The position numbers and the translations under genes were made by a program. The notes under the pieces are model-generated. The model ran no database searches, was not told where the DNA came from, and saw only the letters and a program-made list of their open reading frames with translations. From DATBRC01 sp036560485 (GTDB taxonomy: Bacteria > Pseudomonadota > Gammaproteobacteria > Burkholderiales > Burkholderiaceae_D), in the NCBI GenBank assembly GCA_036560485.1, contig DATBRC010000030.1, forward strand, positions 1 to 64,000: a stretch of 64,000 nt of DNA, in the 5' to 3' direction. Positions within the stretch are counted from its first letter, which is position 1. Every line of letters starts with the position of its first letter. Below, piece by piece: positions 36,941-45,629 of this stretch.

Positions 36941-37519
36941 ATGATAGGCCGCCTCTCCGGTATTCTTCTCGAAAAAAATCCACCGCAATTGCTGGTCGAT
37001 TGTCAGGGTGTCGCATATGAAGTCGATGTGCCGATGAGCACGTTTTACAACCTGCCCGTACTTGGTGAAAAAGTCGTCCTGTTTACACATCTTGCCGTGC
37101 GAGAAGATGCGCATCTTTTGTTTGGTTTTGGCAATCTGGAAGAGCGCAAAGTATTTCGGCAATTGATCAAGATTTCTGGTGTCGGTGCGCGTACTGCTTT
37201 ATCCATTTTGTCCGGCATGTCGGTTACTGATTTGGTACAAGCAATTACATTGCAAGAATCCGGCCGCTTGACCAAGATACCGGGCATCGGCAAAAAAACC
37301 GCAGAACGCCTGTTGCTGGAATTGAAAGGCAAGCTCGGAGCCGATTTGAGCGCGGTTGGCGGCGTGGTGCATAACGACCCGACTTCCGATATCCTGAATG
37401 CATTGCTTGCGCTCGGTTATTCCGATAAGGAGGCCATGTTGGCGATGAAGCAGGTGCCGGCCGGCGCCAGCGTGTCGGATGGAATCAAATTGGCGCTGAA
37501 GGCACTTTCCAAAGGCTAG
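36941..37519 (+). CDS. ruvA: Holliday-junction branch-migration protein RuvA
   Basis: 192 residues: N-terminal OB domain (MIGRLSGILLEKNPPQLLVDCQGV), two helix-hairpin-helix motifs (LIKISGVGARTALSIL, LTKIPGIGKKTAERLLLELK) and the flexible C-terminal domain III that contacts RuvB (DILNALLALGYSDKEAMLAM). It binds the junction as a tetramer. ruvB lies 18 bases downstream. Confidence 0.97.
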   Translation: MIGRLSGILLEKNPPQLLVDCQGVAYEVDVPMSTFYNLPVLGEKVVLFTHLAVREDAHLLFGFGNLEERKVFRQLIKISGVGARTALSILSGMSVTDLVQAITLQESGRLTKIPGIGKKTAERLLLELKGKLGADLSAVGGVVHNDPTSDILNALLALGYSDKEAMLAMKQVPAGASVSDGIKLALKALSKG

Positions 37520-37537
37520 TAAATTAAAAGTGAAACA

Positions 37538-38590
37538 ATGAGTATCCAAACCGACAATTTCACCGAACAGCGTATCACCGCTGCTACACCGGCTTCGCCG
37601 AACGAGGAGGCAATCGAACGCGCATTGCGGCCGAAGCAGCTTGACGAATATGTCGGACAAGAAAAGATTCGCGATCAGCTGCAAATTTTCATTACCGCTG
37701 CACGCAATCGCAAGGAAGCGCTTGATCACACATTGCTGTTTGGTCCGCCGGGTTTGGGCAAGACCACGTTGGCGCACATCATCGCACGCGAGATGGGTGT
37801 CAACTTGCGCCAGACTTCCGGCCCTGTGCTGGAGCGTCCTGGTGACCTGGCTGCACTGTTGACCAATCTTGAAGCGAACGATGTATTGTTTATCGATGAG
37901 ATTCATCGCTTGTCGCCGGTCGTCGAAGAAATCCTGTATCCGGCGCTGGAAGACTACCAGATTGACATCATGATCGGCGAAGGTCCGGCGGCGCGCTCGG
38001 TCAAGCTGGATCTACAACCGTTCACACTGGTTGGTGCAACAACGCGCGCCGGCATGTTAACCAATCCATTGCGCGATCGCTTCGGCATCGTCGCACGCCT
38101 GGAATTTTATTCGGTCGCCGAATTGACCAAGATCGTCACACGCAGTGCATCACTGCTCAATGCGCCCATCGTTGAAGGTGGTGCCGGTGAAATCGCCAAG
38201 CGCGCACGTGGCACGCCGCGGATTGCCAATCGGTTGTTGCGTCGCGTACGCGACTTTGCCGAGGTCAAACATGATGGCGCAATCACCAAGGAGATTGCCG
38301 ATGCTGCGTTGAAAATGCTCGATGTCGATGCGGTTGGTTTTGATGTGATGGATAGGAAATTGCTGGAAGCCGTGCTGTTTAAATTCGGCGGCGGGCCGGT
38401 TGGTATCGGCAATCTCGCAGCAGCGATCGGCGAAGAAATCGATACGATTGAAGATGTCCTTGAACCGTACTTGATTCAACAAGGATTTTTGCAGCGCACG
38501 CCGCGCGGACGTGTTGCGACACCGGCAGCCTATTCGCACTTCGGCGTCACTGCGCCGCGTACAGGGCCGAATGGCGAGTTATGGGAGTAG
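37538..38590 (+). CDS. ruvB: Holliday-junction branch-migration helicase RuvB
   Basis: 350 residues, AAA+ motor. Walker A GPPGLGKTTLAH (~68), Walker B VLFIDEIHRLS (~112), sensor 1 LVGATTRAG (~165) and the winged-helix C-terminus (RTPRGRVATPAAYSHFG) are all complete. It is the last gene of the ruvCAB run. The N-terminal ~25 residues are variable as usual. Confidence 0.98.
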   Translation: MSIQTDNFTEQRITAATPASPNEEAIERALRPKQLDEYVGQEKIRDQLQIFITAARNRKEALDHTLLFGPPGLGKTTLAHIIAREMGVNLRQTSGPVLERPGDLAALLTNLEANDVLFIDEIHRLSPVVEEILYPALEDYQIDIMIGEGPAARSVKLDLQPFTLVGATTRAGMLTNPLRDRFGIVARLEFYSVAELTKIVTRSASLLNAPIVEGGAGEIAKRARGTPRIANRLLRRVRDFAEVKHDGAITKEIADAALKMLDVDAVGFDVMDRKLLEAVLFKFGGGPVGIGNLAAAIGEEIDTIEDVLEPYLIQQGFLQRTPRGRVATPAAYSHFGVTAPRTGPNGELWE

Positions 38591-38637
38591 CTAAGCGGAT
38601 TGAAGCTGTGGCTGCTTAACGAAGACGTGGATGACTG

Positions 38638-39069
38638 ATGGAAAATAATAGTTTCGCCTCTCAGATTAGACGCAACATCGTCGCTTTGCTGAGTTTGACG
38701 GTCGCTGTTACAGCGCTGTTTTACAACACCTGGCGTAACGAATCCACCGAAAAAAATCGCAATATCCGTGTCGCCGAATTTGAAATCCTGAAAAACCTCG
38801 GCGAGCTGCAGCAAATCATCGACTTTGCCCATTTTCGCAAAGACCAGCAGCGCGGCGATTTGACCATAGGATTGAATCGCGTACTACTGATCCACGATCT
38901 TGCTGCGTTAGCACCCAAGCCGGTAGAAGACGCCAGCGATAAGTTGTTGGCGGTTTGGCGCATGAATGACGAAAAATTAAATACGAGTCTGGACGCGGCC
39001 AGCGCATTGTCGGAACAAGTACTGGTAACACGGCGTATTGTTTTGGAATCCTTGCGTAGCCTGAAATAG
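38638..39069 (+). CDS. Unknown single-pass membrane protein
   Basis: 143 residues. One membrane helix (about 13-30, NIVALLSLTVAVTALFYNTW) near the N-terminus and a mostly helical, charged periplasmic or cytoplasmic domain after it. I do not recognise a family with certainty. It lies 48 bases after ruvB on the same strand and 35 bases before the YaiI gene, so may be read from the ruv transcript. Confidence 0.65.
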   Translation: MENNSFASQIRRNIVALLSLTVAVTALFYNTWRNESTEKNRNIRVAEFEILKNLGELQQIIDFAHFRKDQQRGDLTIGLNRVLLIHDLAALAPKPVEDASDKLLAVWRMNDEKLNTSLDAASALSEQVLVTRRIVLESLRSLK

Positions 39070-39103
39070 TTAGCTGCTTGTTATCTCATTCAATAAAAAT
39101 CTC

Positions 39104-39556
39104 ATGCAAATTCTTGTGGATGCCGATGCCTGCCCTGGCGTCATCAAGGAAATCCTTTTTCGTGTCGCTGACCGCTTGGAAATATCGGTCACGTTGATTG
39201 CCAATAAATTGCTGCGTACGCCACCCTCGCGGTTTGTCAGGGCTGTGCAAGTGCCCGCAGGTTTCGATGTGGCAGACAAGGAAATTGTCTTGCTGGTGCA
39301 AGCTGGTGATTTGGTGATCACCGCTGATATTCCCCTTGCTGCCGATGTATTGAAAAAAGGCGGCTATGCACTCAATCCGCGTGGCGAGTTTTATACCAGC
39401 GATAATATCCAGCAGCATTTAAGCATGCGGAATTTTATGGATGAGTTGCGCGGTAGTGGTGTTGACACAGGCGGACCGGCACCGTTCAGTCATGGCGACC
39501 GGCAGAACTTTGCGAATCAGCTGGATCGGCATTTGAGCAAGTTTCTGAAAAAATAA
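39104..39556 (+). CDS. yaiI: UPF0178 (YaiI/YqxD) family protein
   Basis: 150 residues. The motif MQILVDADACPGVIKEIL opens the protein and the PIN-like acidic residues continue with DLVITADIPLAADVLKKG (~67) and RNFMDELRGSG. The family has a PIN/NYN-like nuclease fold but no proven activity. A strong terminator begins at the stop codon. Confidence 0.93.
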   Translation: MQILVDADACPGVIKEILFRVADRLEISVTLIANKLLRTPPSRFVRAVQVPAGFDVADKEIVLLVQAGDLVITADIPLAADVLKKGGYALNPRGEFYTSDNIQQHLSMRNFMDELRGSGVDTGGPAPFSHGDRQNFANQLDRHLSKFLKK

Positions 39557-39580
39557 AAAGGCACCGCAGTGCCTTTTTTG
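39555..39580 (+). terminator. Rho-independent terminator after yaiI
   Basis: AAAAAGGCAC (39555-39564) pairs with GTGCCTTTTTT (39569-39579) around a CGCA loop. The A-run overlaps the yaiI stop. It sits between convergent genes and can also serve the DUF2147 gene. Confidence 0.93.
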
Positions 39581-39595
39581 TTTGAGTCTGTGTGA

Positions 39596-40045
39596 TTACT
39601 CTTCGCGTAACCAAACTTGCGTGCGACCCAACATCGGTACGCCAATATAGCCACGCAGTTTCAATTTTTTGCCGTCATCGATCAACGACATTTTGCTTTT
39701 ATAGACTTTGCCGTTGTTTGGATCGAGGATGTGGCCGCCAGTATATTCATCATCCTCTTTGCGCATTCCAGTCAGGATGGTCATGCCGATGATCGGTTGA
39801 TCCTTGTTGGCGTCTTCGCATTTTGTGCATTTCGGATTTTGATCCTGATCCGAGGAGCGAAACAGTTTTTCTACTTTGCCTTTGAATTCGCCATTGTTTT
39901 CGGTGATGCGCACCAGAGACTTTGGCTTGCCGGTTTCGTCATCGATGGTTTTCCATAAGCCGACCAGGGAATTGTCGGCTGCCAATGCATGTGCAGATAT
40001 GAACGCGGTAACGGCGGCAATCAGGATGAATCGTTGCTTGAACAT
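39596..40045 (-). CDS. DUF2147 family exported protein
   Basis: 149 residues with a signal peptide (MFKQRFILIAAVTAFISAHALA). The mature protein has the DUF2147 pattern: LVGLWKTIDDETGKPKSLVRI, the Cys pair PKCTKCEDAN (~73), GMTILTGM and GGHILDPNNGKVYKSKMSL. The fold is a small beta barrel; no role is established. It is preceded upstream (in its direction) by a hairpin repeat and valS. Confidence 0.93.
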   Translation of the reverse strand: MFKQRFILIAAVTAFISAHALAADNSLVGLWKTIDDETGKPKSLVRITENNGEFKGKVEKLFRSSDQDQNPKCTKCEDANKDQPIIGMTILTGMRKEDDEYTGGHILDPNNGKVYKSKMSLIDDGKKLKLRGYIGVPMLGRTQVWLREE

Positions 40046-40076
40046 GATTTCCCTTTCGTTAGGTGGTGCTGGAATT

Positions 40077-40149
40077 GTCCACGAAATACACGAAAATCAC
40101 GAAAAAAATCTTGGTATGTCGTTCGTGCATTTCGTGTTTTTAGTGGACC
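40077..40149. repeat. Hairpin repeat of CACGAAA units (GxxExxY-associated type)
   Basis: GTCCACGAAATACACGAAAA (40077-40096) with a further TCACGAAA is an imperfect inverted match to CGTGCATTTCGTGTTTTTAG-TGGAC (40124-40148, written split). It fills the gap between valS and the DUF2147 gene. I recall this repeat family beside GxxExxY-protein genes in other genomes; no such gene is here. Confidence 0.75.
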
Positions 40150-40159
40150 AGGTTGTGCA

Positions 40160-42979
40160 TCAAGCTTTCGGCAGTTTATTCAATTGTTCGCGTAATTTCT
40201 CCAGCGTTGCTGCGTAGGAGGCGAGACGTTCTCTTTCTTGTCCGACCACTTGCGCAGGCGCACGCGCGACAAAACTTTCATTACTCAGTTTGGCGTTGAT
40301 CTTGACGATTTCGCCATCCAGACGCGTGATTTCTTTGGTCAAGCGTTCGCATTCGGCAGCGACATCGACCTCCACCTTGAGCATCAGTTTGACTTCGCCG
40401 ACCACTGATACTGGTGCTGGCGATTCCGGTAATTGATCGACGATTTTTACTTCAGACAATTTAGACAGTGCTTGCAGATACGGCGCGAACGATTGCAATT
40501 GCGTGTCGCCGCTTGGTGATTGCATGATGAGCGGCACGCGCACAGCTGGCGACAATTGCATCTCACCACGCAGATTGCGGCAAGCATCCGTCAACGATTT
40601 CAGTTGCGCCATCCATCCTTCTGCTTGCTCGTCGATCTTTTTCAGATCAGGCAGCGGGTAAGGTTGCAGCATGATCGAATCACCGGCAGGATTTAACACC
40701 TTTCCAGTCAGTGGTGCGACGGTTTGCCATAATGTCTCTGTGATGAATGGAATGATCGGGTGCGCCAGGCGCAGCACGACTTCGAGCACGCGTAGCAGCG
40801 TGCGACGCGTGGCGCGTTGTTGCGCTTCGGTGCCATGCTGCATTTGCACCTTGGCGACTTCCAGATACCAGTCGCAATATTCATCCCAGATAAATTTGTA
40901 CAGCGCCGATGCGATATTGTCGAAGCGATAGTCGGCGAAACCTTTTTCGACTTCGGCTTCGGTTCGCTGCAACAGCGACACGATCCAGCGATCGGCTTGC
41001 GAGAAGTCGAGATAGCCATCCTTGCAAATGCCATCGACATGGCTATCGAATCCGCAATCCTTGCCTTCCACATTCATCAGCACGAAGCGCGTCGCGTTCC
41101 ATAGCTTGTTGCCGAAGTTGCGGTAACCTTCGCAGCGATGCAAGTCGAAGTTGATGTTGCGGCCTAACGTAGCAAGTGATGCAAACGTGAAGCGCAATGC
41201 ATCGGTGCCGAATGCGGGAATGCCGCTCGGGAATTCCTTGCGCGTGGCTTTGGCGATGCTTTCTGCCTGTTTCGGATTCATCAAGCCGGATGTGCGCTTG
41301 GCGACCAAGGTTTCGACATCAATGCCATCAATCAGATCGATCGGGTCGAGTGTGTTGCCTTTCGACTTGGACATTTTCTGGCCGTTGCCATCGCGTACCA
41401 AGCCATGCACGTAGACAGTTTTGAATGGCACCTTGCCGGTAAAGTGCGTGGTCATCATCACCATGCGCGCAACCCAGAAGAAGATGATATCGAAGCCGGT
41501 CACCAGCACGGTCGATGGCAGGAACATTTTGTAGTCAGGCGTTTCTTCCGGCCAGCCGAGCGTCGAGAACGGCACCAGTGCAGATGAGAACCACGTGTCG
41601 AGCACGTCTTCATCGCGCTTGATCGGTTTTCCGCCAGATTGCTTCAGCGCTTCTGCTTCGGTGCGTGCGACGTAGATGTTGCCTGCGTCGTCATACCATG
41701 CCGGGATTTGGTGGCCCCACCACAATTGGCGCGAGATGCACCAGTCCTGGATATTGTTGAGCCACTGGTTGTAAGTCGTGGTCCAGTTTTCCGGGATGAA
41801 TTTCACTTCGCTATTCGATACTTTTTCCAACGCGACTTCGGCAATCGATTTGCCGGGGAAGTGCGTGCCTGCCGGAGCGGGCTTGCTCATCGCGACAAAC
41901 CATTGGTCGGTCAGCATCGGTTCGATCACGACGCCGGTACGGTCGCCGCGTGGCACCATCAATTTGTGCGGCTTCACTTCCTGCAGCAAACCTTGTGCAT
42001 CGAGGTCGGCGACGATTTGCTTGCGTGCAGCGAAGCGATCCATGCCTTGATATTTGGCTGGCGCGTGTTCGTTGATTTTTGCATCCAGCGTGAAGATGCT
42101 GAGCTGCGCAAGTTTGTGACGCTGCCCAACTGCATAGTCATTGAAGTCATGCGCAGGCGTGATCTTCACGCAGCCGGTGCCGAATTCCTTGTCGACATAT
42201 TCGTCCGCAATAATCGGGATCTCGCGATCGCACAGAGGCAGTTTCAACATTTTGCCGACCAGCGCCATGTAACGCTCATCGGTCGGGTCGACTGCGACTG
42301 CAACGTCACCCAACATGGTTTCCGGACGTGTGGTTGCAACCGTCAAATGGCCGCTGCCATCAGCGAGCGGATACTTGATGTACCACATCGAACCATCTTC
42401 TTCTTCCGACACGACTTCCAGATCCGACACAGCCGTTCCCAAAACAGGATCCCAGTTGACCAGCCGTTTGCCGCGATAAATCAAACCTTGCTCGAACAGG
42501 CGTACAAATACTTCGGTCACCGATTTCGACAGCTTGTCATCCATCGTGAAGTATTCGCGGCTCCAGTCAGCGGATGCACCCAGGCGACGCATTTGTCCTG
42601 TGATCGCTGAGCCGGATTGTTCTTTCCACTCCCACACTTTTTCGACAAATTTTTCGCGGCCCAAATCGTGGCGAGATATCTTTTGCGCATCAAGTTGCCG
42701 CTCGACCACGATTTGCGTCGCGATACCGGCATGATCGGTGCCTGGAATCCATGCAGTGTTGAAGCCACGCATGCGGTGATAACGCGTCAAGCCATCCATA
42801 ATGGTTTGATTGAAGGCATGGCCCATGTGCAAGGTGCCGGTCACATTGGGTGGTGGCAACTGTATGCTGAATGCGGGTTTGCCGGTATCAGTGGTCGCGG
42901 TGTAGTAACCACGTTTTTCCCACTCGGACCGCCAGAACTTTTCAATCTCGGCGGGCTCGAAAGACTTTGCTAATTCCAT
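40160..42979 (-). CDS. valS: Valyl-tRNA synthetase
   Basis: 939 residues from ATG 42979. Class I motifs are PPPNVTGTLHMGHAF (HIGH-type, ~43) and KMSKSKGNTLDP (KMSKS, ~530). The editing domain lies between, the anticodon-binding domain follows, and the C-terminal ~70 residues form the ValS-specific coiled coil (CERLTKEITRLDGEIVKI). The open reading frame extends 49 codons further upstream to 43126, running into a palindromic repeat (MDSRFRGND), which is not coding in my view. Confidence 0.97.
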   Translation of the reverse strand: MELAKSFEPAEIEKFWRSEWEKRGYYTATTDTGKPAFSIQLPPPNVTGTLHMGHAFNQTIMDGLTRYHRMRGFNTAWIPGTDHAGIATQIVVERQLDAQKISRHDLGREKFVEKVWEWKEQSGSAITGQMRRLGASADWSREYFTMDDKLSKSVTEVFVRLFEQGLIYRGKRLVNWDPVLGTAVSDLEVVSEEEDGSMWYIKYPLADGSGHLTVATTRPETMLGDVAVAVDPTDERYMALVGKMLKLPLCDREIPIIADEYVDKEFGTGCVKITPAHDFNDYAVGQRHKLAQLSIFTLDAKINEHAPAKYQGMDRFAARKQIVADLDAQGLLQEVKPHKLMVPRGDRTGVVIEPMLTDQWFVAMSKPAPAGTHFPGKSIAEVALEKVSNSEVKFIPENWTTTYNQWLNNIQDWCISRQLWWGHQIPAWYDDAGNIYVARTEAEALKQSGGKPIKRDEDVLDTWFSSALVPFSTLGWPEETPDYKMFLPSTVLVTGFDIIFFWVARMVMMTTHFTGKVPFKTVYVHGLVRDGNGQKMSKSKGNTLDPIDLIDGIDVETLVAKRTSGLMNPKQAESIAKATRKEFPSGIPAFGTDALRFTFASLATLGRNINFDLHRCEGYRNFGNKLWNATRFVLMNVEGKDCGFDSHVDGICKDGYLDFSQADRWIVSLLQRTEAEVEKGFADYRFDNIASALYKFIWDEYCDWYLEVAKVQMQHGTEAQQRATRRTLLRVLEVVLRLAHPIIPFITETLWQTVAPLTGKVLNPAGDSIMLQPYPLPDLKKIDEQAEGWMAQLKSLTDACRNLRGEMQLSPAVRVPLIMQSPSGDTQLQSFAPYLQALSKLSEVKIVDQLPESPAPVSVVGEVKLMLKVEVDVAAECERLTKEITRLDGEIVKINAKLSNESFVARAPAQVVGQERERLASYAATLEKLREQLNKLPKA

Positions 42980-43098
42980 GATTTGACTTGTGTTTTTGCG
43001 AAACTGACCATTATAAGGGAGCAAGCAGGGAATGGCGGGTTTTTGGGGTGGAAAACGCATTATTAGTGCACGGCAAAGTGGACCGAAAGCAAAAGCCT

Positions 43099-43179
43099 CG
43101 TCGTTCCCGCGAAAGCGGGAATCCATGCTGAGTTTCTCGAATCACTGCCTTATGGATTCCCGCTTTCGCGGGAACGACG
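43099..43179. repeat. Perfect 28-bp inverted repeat of GTTCCCGC/GCGGGAA units
   Basis: The arm 43099-43126 (CGTCGTTCCCGCGAAAGCGG continuing GAATCCAT) is exactly repeated in reverse complement at 43152-43179, with 25 bases between. Each arm is itself palindromic. The same unit with slightly diverged arms occurs at 16344-16424. It lies between valS and the thiC leader. Confidence 0.95.
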
Positions 43180-43278
43180 GATTAAGAGGTTTGCAATAGC
43201 CAATGCGGCCGATAAGATGGATTCCGTTTCGTCCGTTTGGAGGCGTATAATCAAAACCCTGCCAGTTTGATACTGCGC

Positions 43279-43374
43279 AACGCTAGGGGTCCTGGTGTAC
43301 TTATAGTAGTTTAAGTCGCCGGGTGAGAAACACCCTCGAACCTGATCTGGATAATGCCAGCGAAGGGAAGCTTT
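43279..43374 (+). promoter_or_regulatory. TPP riboswitch (thi-box) aptamer
   Basis: The conserved thi-box segments are present: CTAGGGGTCCT (43283-43293), GGGTGAGAAACACCC (43321-43335) carrying the TGAGA pyrimidine sensor, and ACCTGATCTGGATAATGCC then AGCGAAGGGAAG (43340-43370) binding the pyrophosphate. P1 can form between AACGCT (43279-43284) and AGCTTT (43369-43374). It senses thiamine pyrophosphate and sits 60 bases before thiC. Confidence 0.93.
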
Positions 43375-43396
43375 CGGATTCTGCCCTTGTTCCGAT

Positions 43397-43430
43397 GTTC
43401 CTTCGCTTTTTTGATGATGAGCAAAGGAAC
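43397..43430 (+). promoter_or_regulatory. Riboswitch expression platform: thiC ribosome-binding-site sequestor
   Basis: GTTCCTTCGC (43397-43406) is complementary at 9 of 10 positions to GCAAAGGAAC (43421-43430), which holds the thiC Shine-Dalgarno AAAGGAA. The same TTCCTTCGC can instead pair with GCGAAGGGAA at 43360-43369, the 3' strand of the aptamer. The two pairings are exclusive, giving a translational off-switch when TPP is bound. Pairing is read from sequence; the mechanism is inferred. Confidence 0.7.
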
Positions 43431-43433
43431 AAA

Positions 43434-45359
43434 ATGAACGCACCCGAACACGCCTCGCAACGCTTTCTTGCTGCTACCGCACAGGTAGATGAAGCCGCAA
43501 TCCAGCCGCTACCCAATTCACGCAAGGTGTACATCCAGGGATCGCGTCCGGATATTCGCGTCCCGATGCGTCAAATCACGCAGTCCGATACGCCTGCTTC
43601 ATTTGGCGCGGAAAAAAACCCACCGATTTATGTGTACGACACTTCCGGCCCTTACACCGAGCCGGGTGTCAATATCGATATCCGTTCCGGCTTGGCGACG
43701 CCGCGGTTGCCATGGATTCTGGAGCGTGACGACACTGAAGAATTGCCAGGTCCAACTTCGCAATACGGCATCGAGCGTTTGAATGATCCAAAGCTGGCAG
43801 AGTTGCGTTTCAATTTGCATCGCAAACCACGCCGCGCCAAAGCCGGCAAAAATGTATCGCAGATGCATTATGCGCGCCAGGGCATCATCACGCCGGAGAT
43901 GGAGTTCATCGCGATTCGTGAAAACATGTGCCGCAAGGAATATCTGGAAAGCTTGAAAGCATCGGGCCCGATGGGCAACAAGTTGGCTGACCTGATGGGC
44001 CGCCAGCATCCGGGCCAATCGTTCGGCGCCAGCATTCCTGCCGAGATCACGCCGGAGTTCGTGCGTTCCGAAGTTGCACGCGGTCGTGCGATCATTCCCG
44101 CCAACATTAACCATCCTGAAATCGAACCGATGATCATCGGCCGTAATTTTCTGGTCAAGATCAACGCTAACATCGGCAACTCGGCCGTTACATCTTCCAT
44201 TGGTGAAGAAGTCGAAAAAATGACTTGGGCGATCCGTTGGGGCGGGGACAACGTGATGGATCTTTCCACCGGCAAGCACATCCACGAAACACGCGAATGG
44301 ATCATCCGCAATTCGCCCGTGCCGATCGGCACGGTGCCGATTTATCAGGCATTGGAAAAAGTGAATGGCAAAGCGGAAGACCTGACATGGGAAATTTTCC
44401 GCGACACCTTGATCGAGCAAGCCGAGCAGGGCGTCGATTACTTTACGATCCATGCAGGCGTGTTGCTGCGCTATGTGCCGATGACGGCCAAGCGCATGAC
44501 CGGTATCGTGTCGCGCGGCGGTTCGATCATGGCGAAGTGGTGTTTGGCGCATCATCAGGAATCATTCCTGTACACGCATTTCGAAGAAATTTGCGAAATC
44601 ATGAAAGCATACGACGTGTCGTTCAGCCTCGGCGATGGTCTACGTCCGGGTTCGATTTACGATGCCAATGATGAAGCGCAATTAGGCGAATTGAAAACGC
44701 TCGGCGAGTTGACACAGATCGCGTGGAAGCACGACGTGCAAGTGATGATCGAAGGTCCGGGCCACGTGCCGATGCATTTGATCAAAGAGAATATGGACCT
44801 GCAATTGGAGCAGTGCCACGAAGCGCCGTTCTACACGCTCGGCCCGCTGACCACTGATATCGCACCGGGTTACGATCACATTACGTCCGGTATCGGTGCT
44901 GCGCAGATCGGCTGGTACGGCACCGCGATGCTGTGCTACGTGACGCCGAAAGAGCATTTGGGTTTGCCGAACAAGGTCGATGTGAAGGATGGCATCATCA
45001 CGTACAAGATCGCAGCACATGCGGCCGATCTGGCGAAGGGGCATCCTGGTGCGCAGATCCGTGATAACGCATTGTCGAAAGCGCGTTTCGAATTCCGATG
45101 GGAAGACCAATTCAATATCGGTCTCGATCCGGACAAGGCACGTGAATTCCATGATGAGACCTTGCCGAAGGATTCCGCCAAGGTCGCGCATTTCTGTTCG
45201 ATGTGCGGTCCGCATTTCTGCTCGATGAAGATCACGCAGGAAGTGCGTGATTACGCAGCGAAACAAGGCATTTCAGAGATCGCTGCATTGAAGCAAGGGA
45301 TGGAAGTGAAGTCCGTCGAGTTCGTGAAAAGCGGTGCGGAAATTTATCGCAAGCAGTAG
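43434..45359 (+). CDS. thiC: Phosphomethylpyrimidine synthase ThiC
   Basis: 641 residues, a radical-SAM-like [4Fe-4S] enzyme converting AIR to HMP-phosphate. The cluster motif CSMCGPHFCSMK is at the C-terminus (~590-601). ARQGIITPEMEFIAIREN, the TFTDSVE-equivalent IHAGVLLRYVPMTAKRMTGIVSRGGS region and EGPGHVPMHLI are all ThiC hallmarks. The start at 43434 follows AAAGGAAC; the reading open to 43323 lies inside the riboswitch and is not coding. First gene of the thiamine operon. Confidence 0.98.
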   Translation: MNAPEHASQRFLAATAQVDEAAIQPLPNSRKVYIQGSRPDIRVPMRQITQSDTPASFGAEKNPPIYVYDTSGPYTEPGVNIDIRSGLATPRLPWILERDDTEELPGPTSQYGIERLNDPKLAELRFNLHRKPRRAKAGKNVSQMHYARQGIITPEMEFIAIRENMCRKEYLESLKASGPMGNKLADLMGRQHPGQSFGASIPAEITPEFVRSEVARGRAIIPANINHPEIEPMIIGRNFLVKINANIGNSAVTSSIGEEVEKMTWAIRWGGDNVMDLSTGKHIHETREWIIRNSPVPIGTVPIYQALEKVNGKAEDLTWEIFRDTLIEQAEQGVDYFTIHAGVLLRYVPMTAKRMTGIVSRGGSIMAKWCLAHHQESFLYTHFEEICEIMKAYDVSFSLGDGLRPGSIYDANDEAQLGELKTLGELTQIAWKHDVQVMIEGPGHVPMHLIKENMDLQLEQCHEAPFYTLGPLTTDIAPGYDHITSGIGAAQIGWYGTAMLCYVTPKEHLGLPNKVDVKDGIITYKIAAHAADLAKGHPGAQIRDNALSKARFEFRWEDQFNIGLDPDKAREFHDETLPKDSAKVAHFCSMCGPHFCSMKITQEVRDYAAKQGISEIAALKQGMEVKSVEFVKSGAEIYRKQ

Positions 45360-45365
45360 CCCGAC

Positions 45366-45575
45366 ATGAGTATGATCGACATTGAATTAAACGGCGCGCC
45401 GCATCGCGTGGAAGACGAACAAAGTCTGAGTGATTTGATTGCTTCGCTTTCGTTGCCGAATCAGGCGATGGCGGTTGCGGTGAATCGTCAAGTGGTGCCG
45501 CGCCAAGCGTGGGTTCAACGGCAACTGCAATCACAAGATCGCGTTGACATCGTGCGTGCAATCGGCGGTGGCTAG
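45366..45575 (+). CDS. thiS: Sulfur-carrier protein ThiS
   Basis: 69 residues, a ubiquitin-like carrier that ends in Gly-Gly (RAIGGG); its C-terminal thiocarboxylate donates sulfur for the thiazole ring. EQSLSDLIASL and RVDIVRAIGGG are typical. It follows thiC after 6 bases. ATG 45372 is an alternative start. The usual glycine oxidase gene (thiO) that often lies between thiC and thiS in Burkholderiales is absent. Confidence 0.94.
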   Translation: MSMIDIELNGAPHRVEDEQSLSDLIASLSLPNQAMAVAVNRQVVPRQAWVQRQLQSQDRVDIVRAIGGG

Positions 45576-45582
45576 ATATAGT

Positions 45583-45622
45583 TTCCCTCCCTTTCAAGGG
45601 GAGGGCTAGGGTGGGGATGGGG
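45583..45622. repeat. Left inverted repeat of the DUF559 element
   Basis: The 40 bases contain CCCTCCCTTTCAAGGGGAGGG, itself a hairpin (written here from its core), followed by CTAGGGTGGGGATGGGG. It matches the reverse complement of 45970-46009 at 32 of 40 positions. Its purine-rich end (GGGTGGGGATGGGG) lies 8 bases before the DUF559 ATG and may serve as its ribosome-binding site. Confidence 0.92.
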
Positions 45623-45629
45623 TATAACC

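Noticed and set aside
41639..42610. 323-codon open frame antisense to valS
   Set aside because: A shadow of the highly conserved valS reading frame with no recognisable protein features.
42980..43126. N-terminal extension of valS by 49 codons
   Set aside because: It reads through the palindromic repeat (MDSRFRGND); ValS homology begins at MELAKSFEP, ATG 42979.
43323..43433. Upstream start for thiC at 43323
   Set aside because: The extension lies inside the TPP riboswitch and its expression platform; the ATG at 43434 has a proper ribosome-binding site.
43599..44555. 318-codon open frame antisense to thiC
   Set aside because: Lies wholly within thiC, composition typical of a shadow, no start signal.
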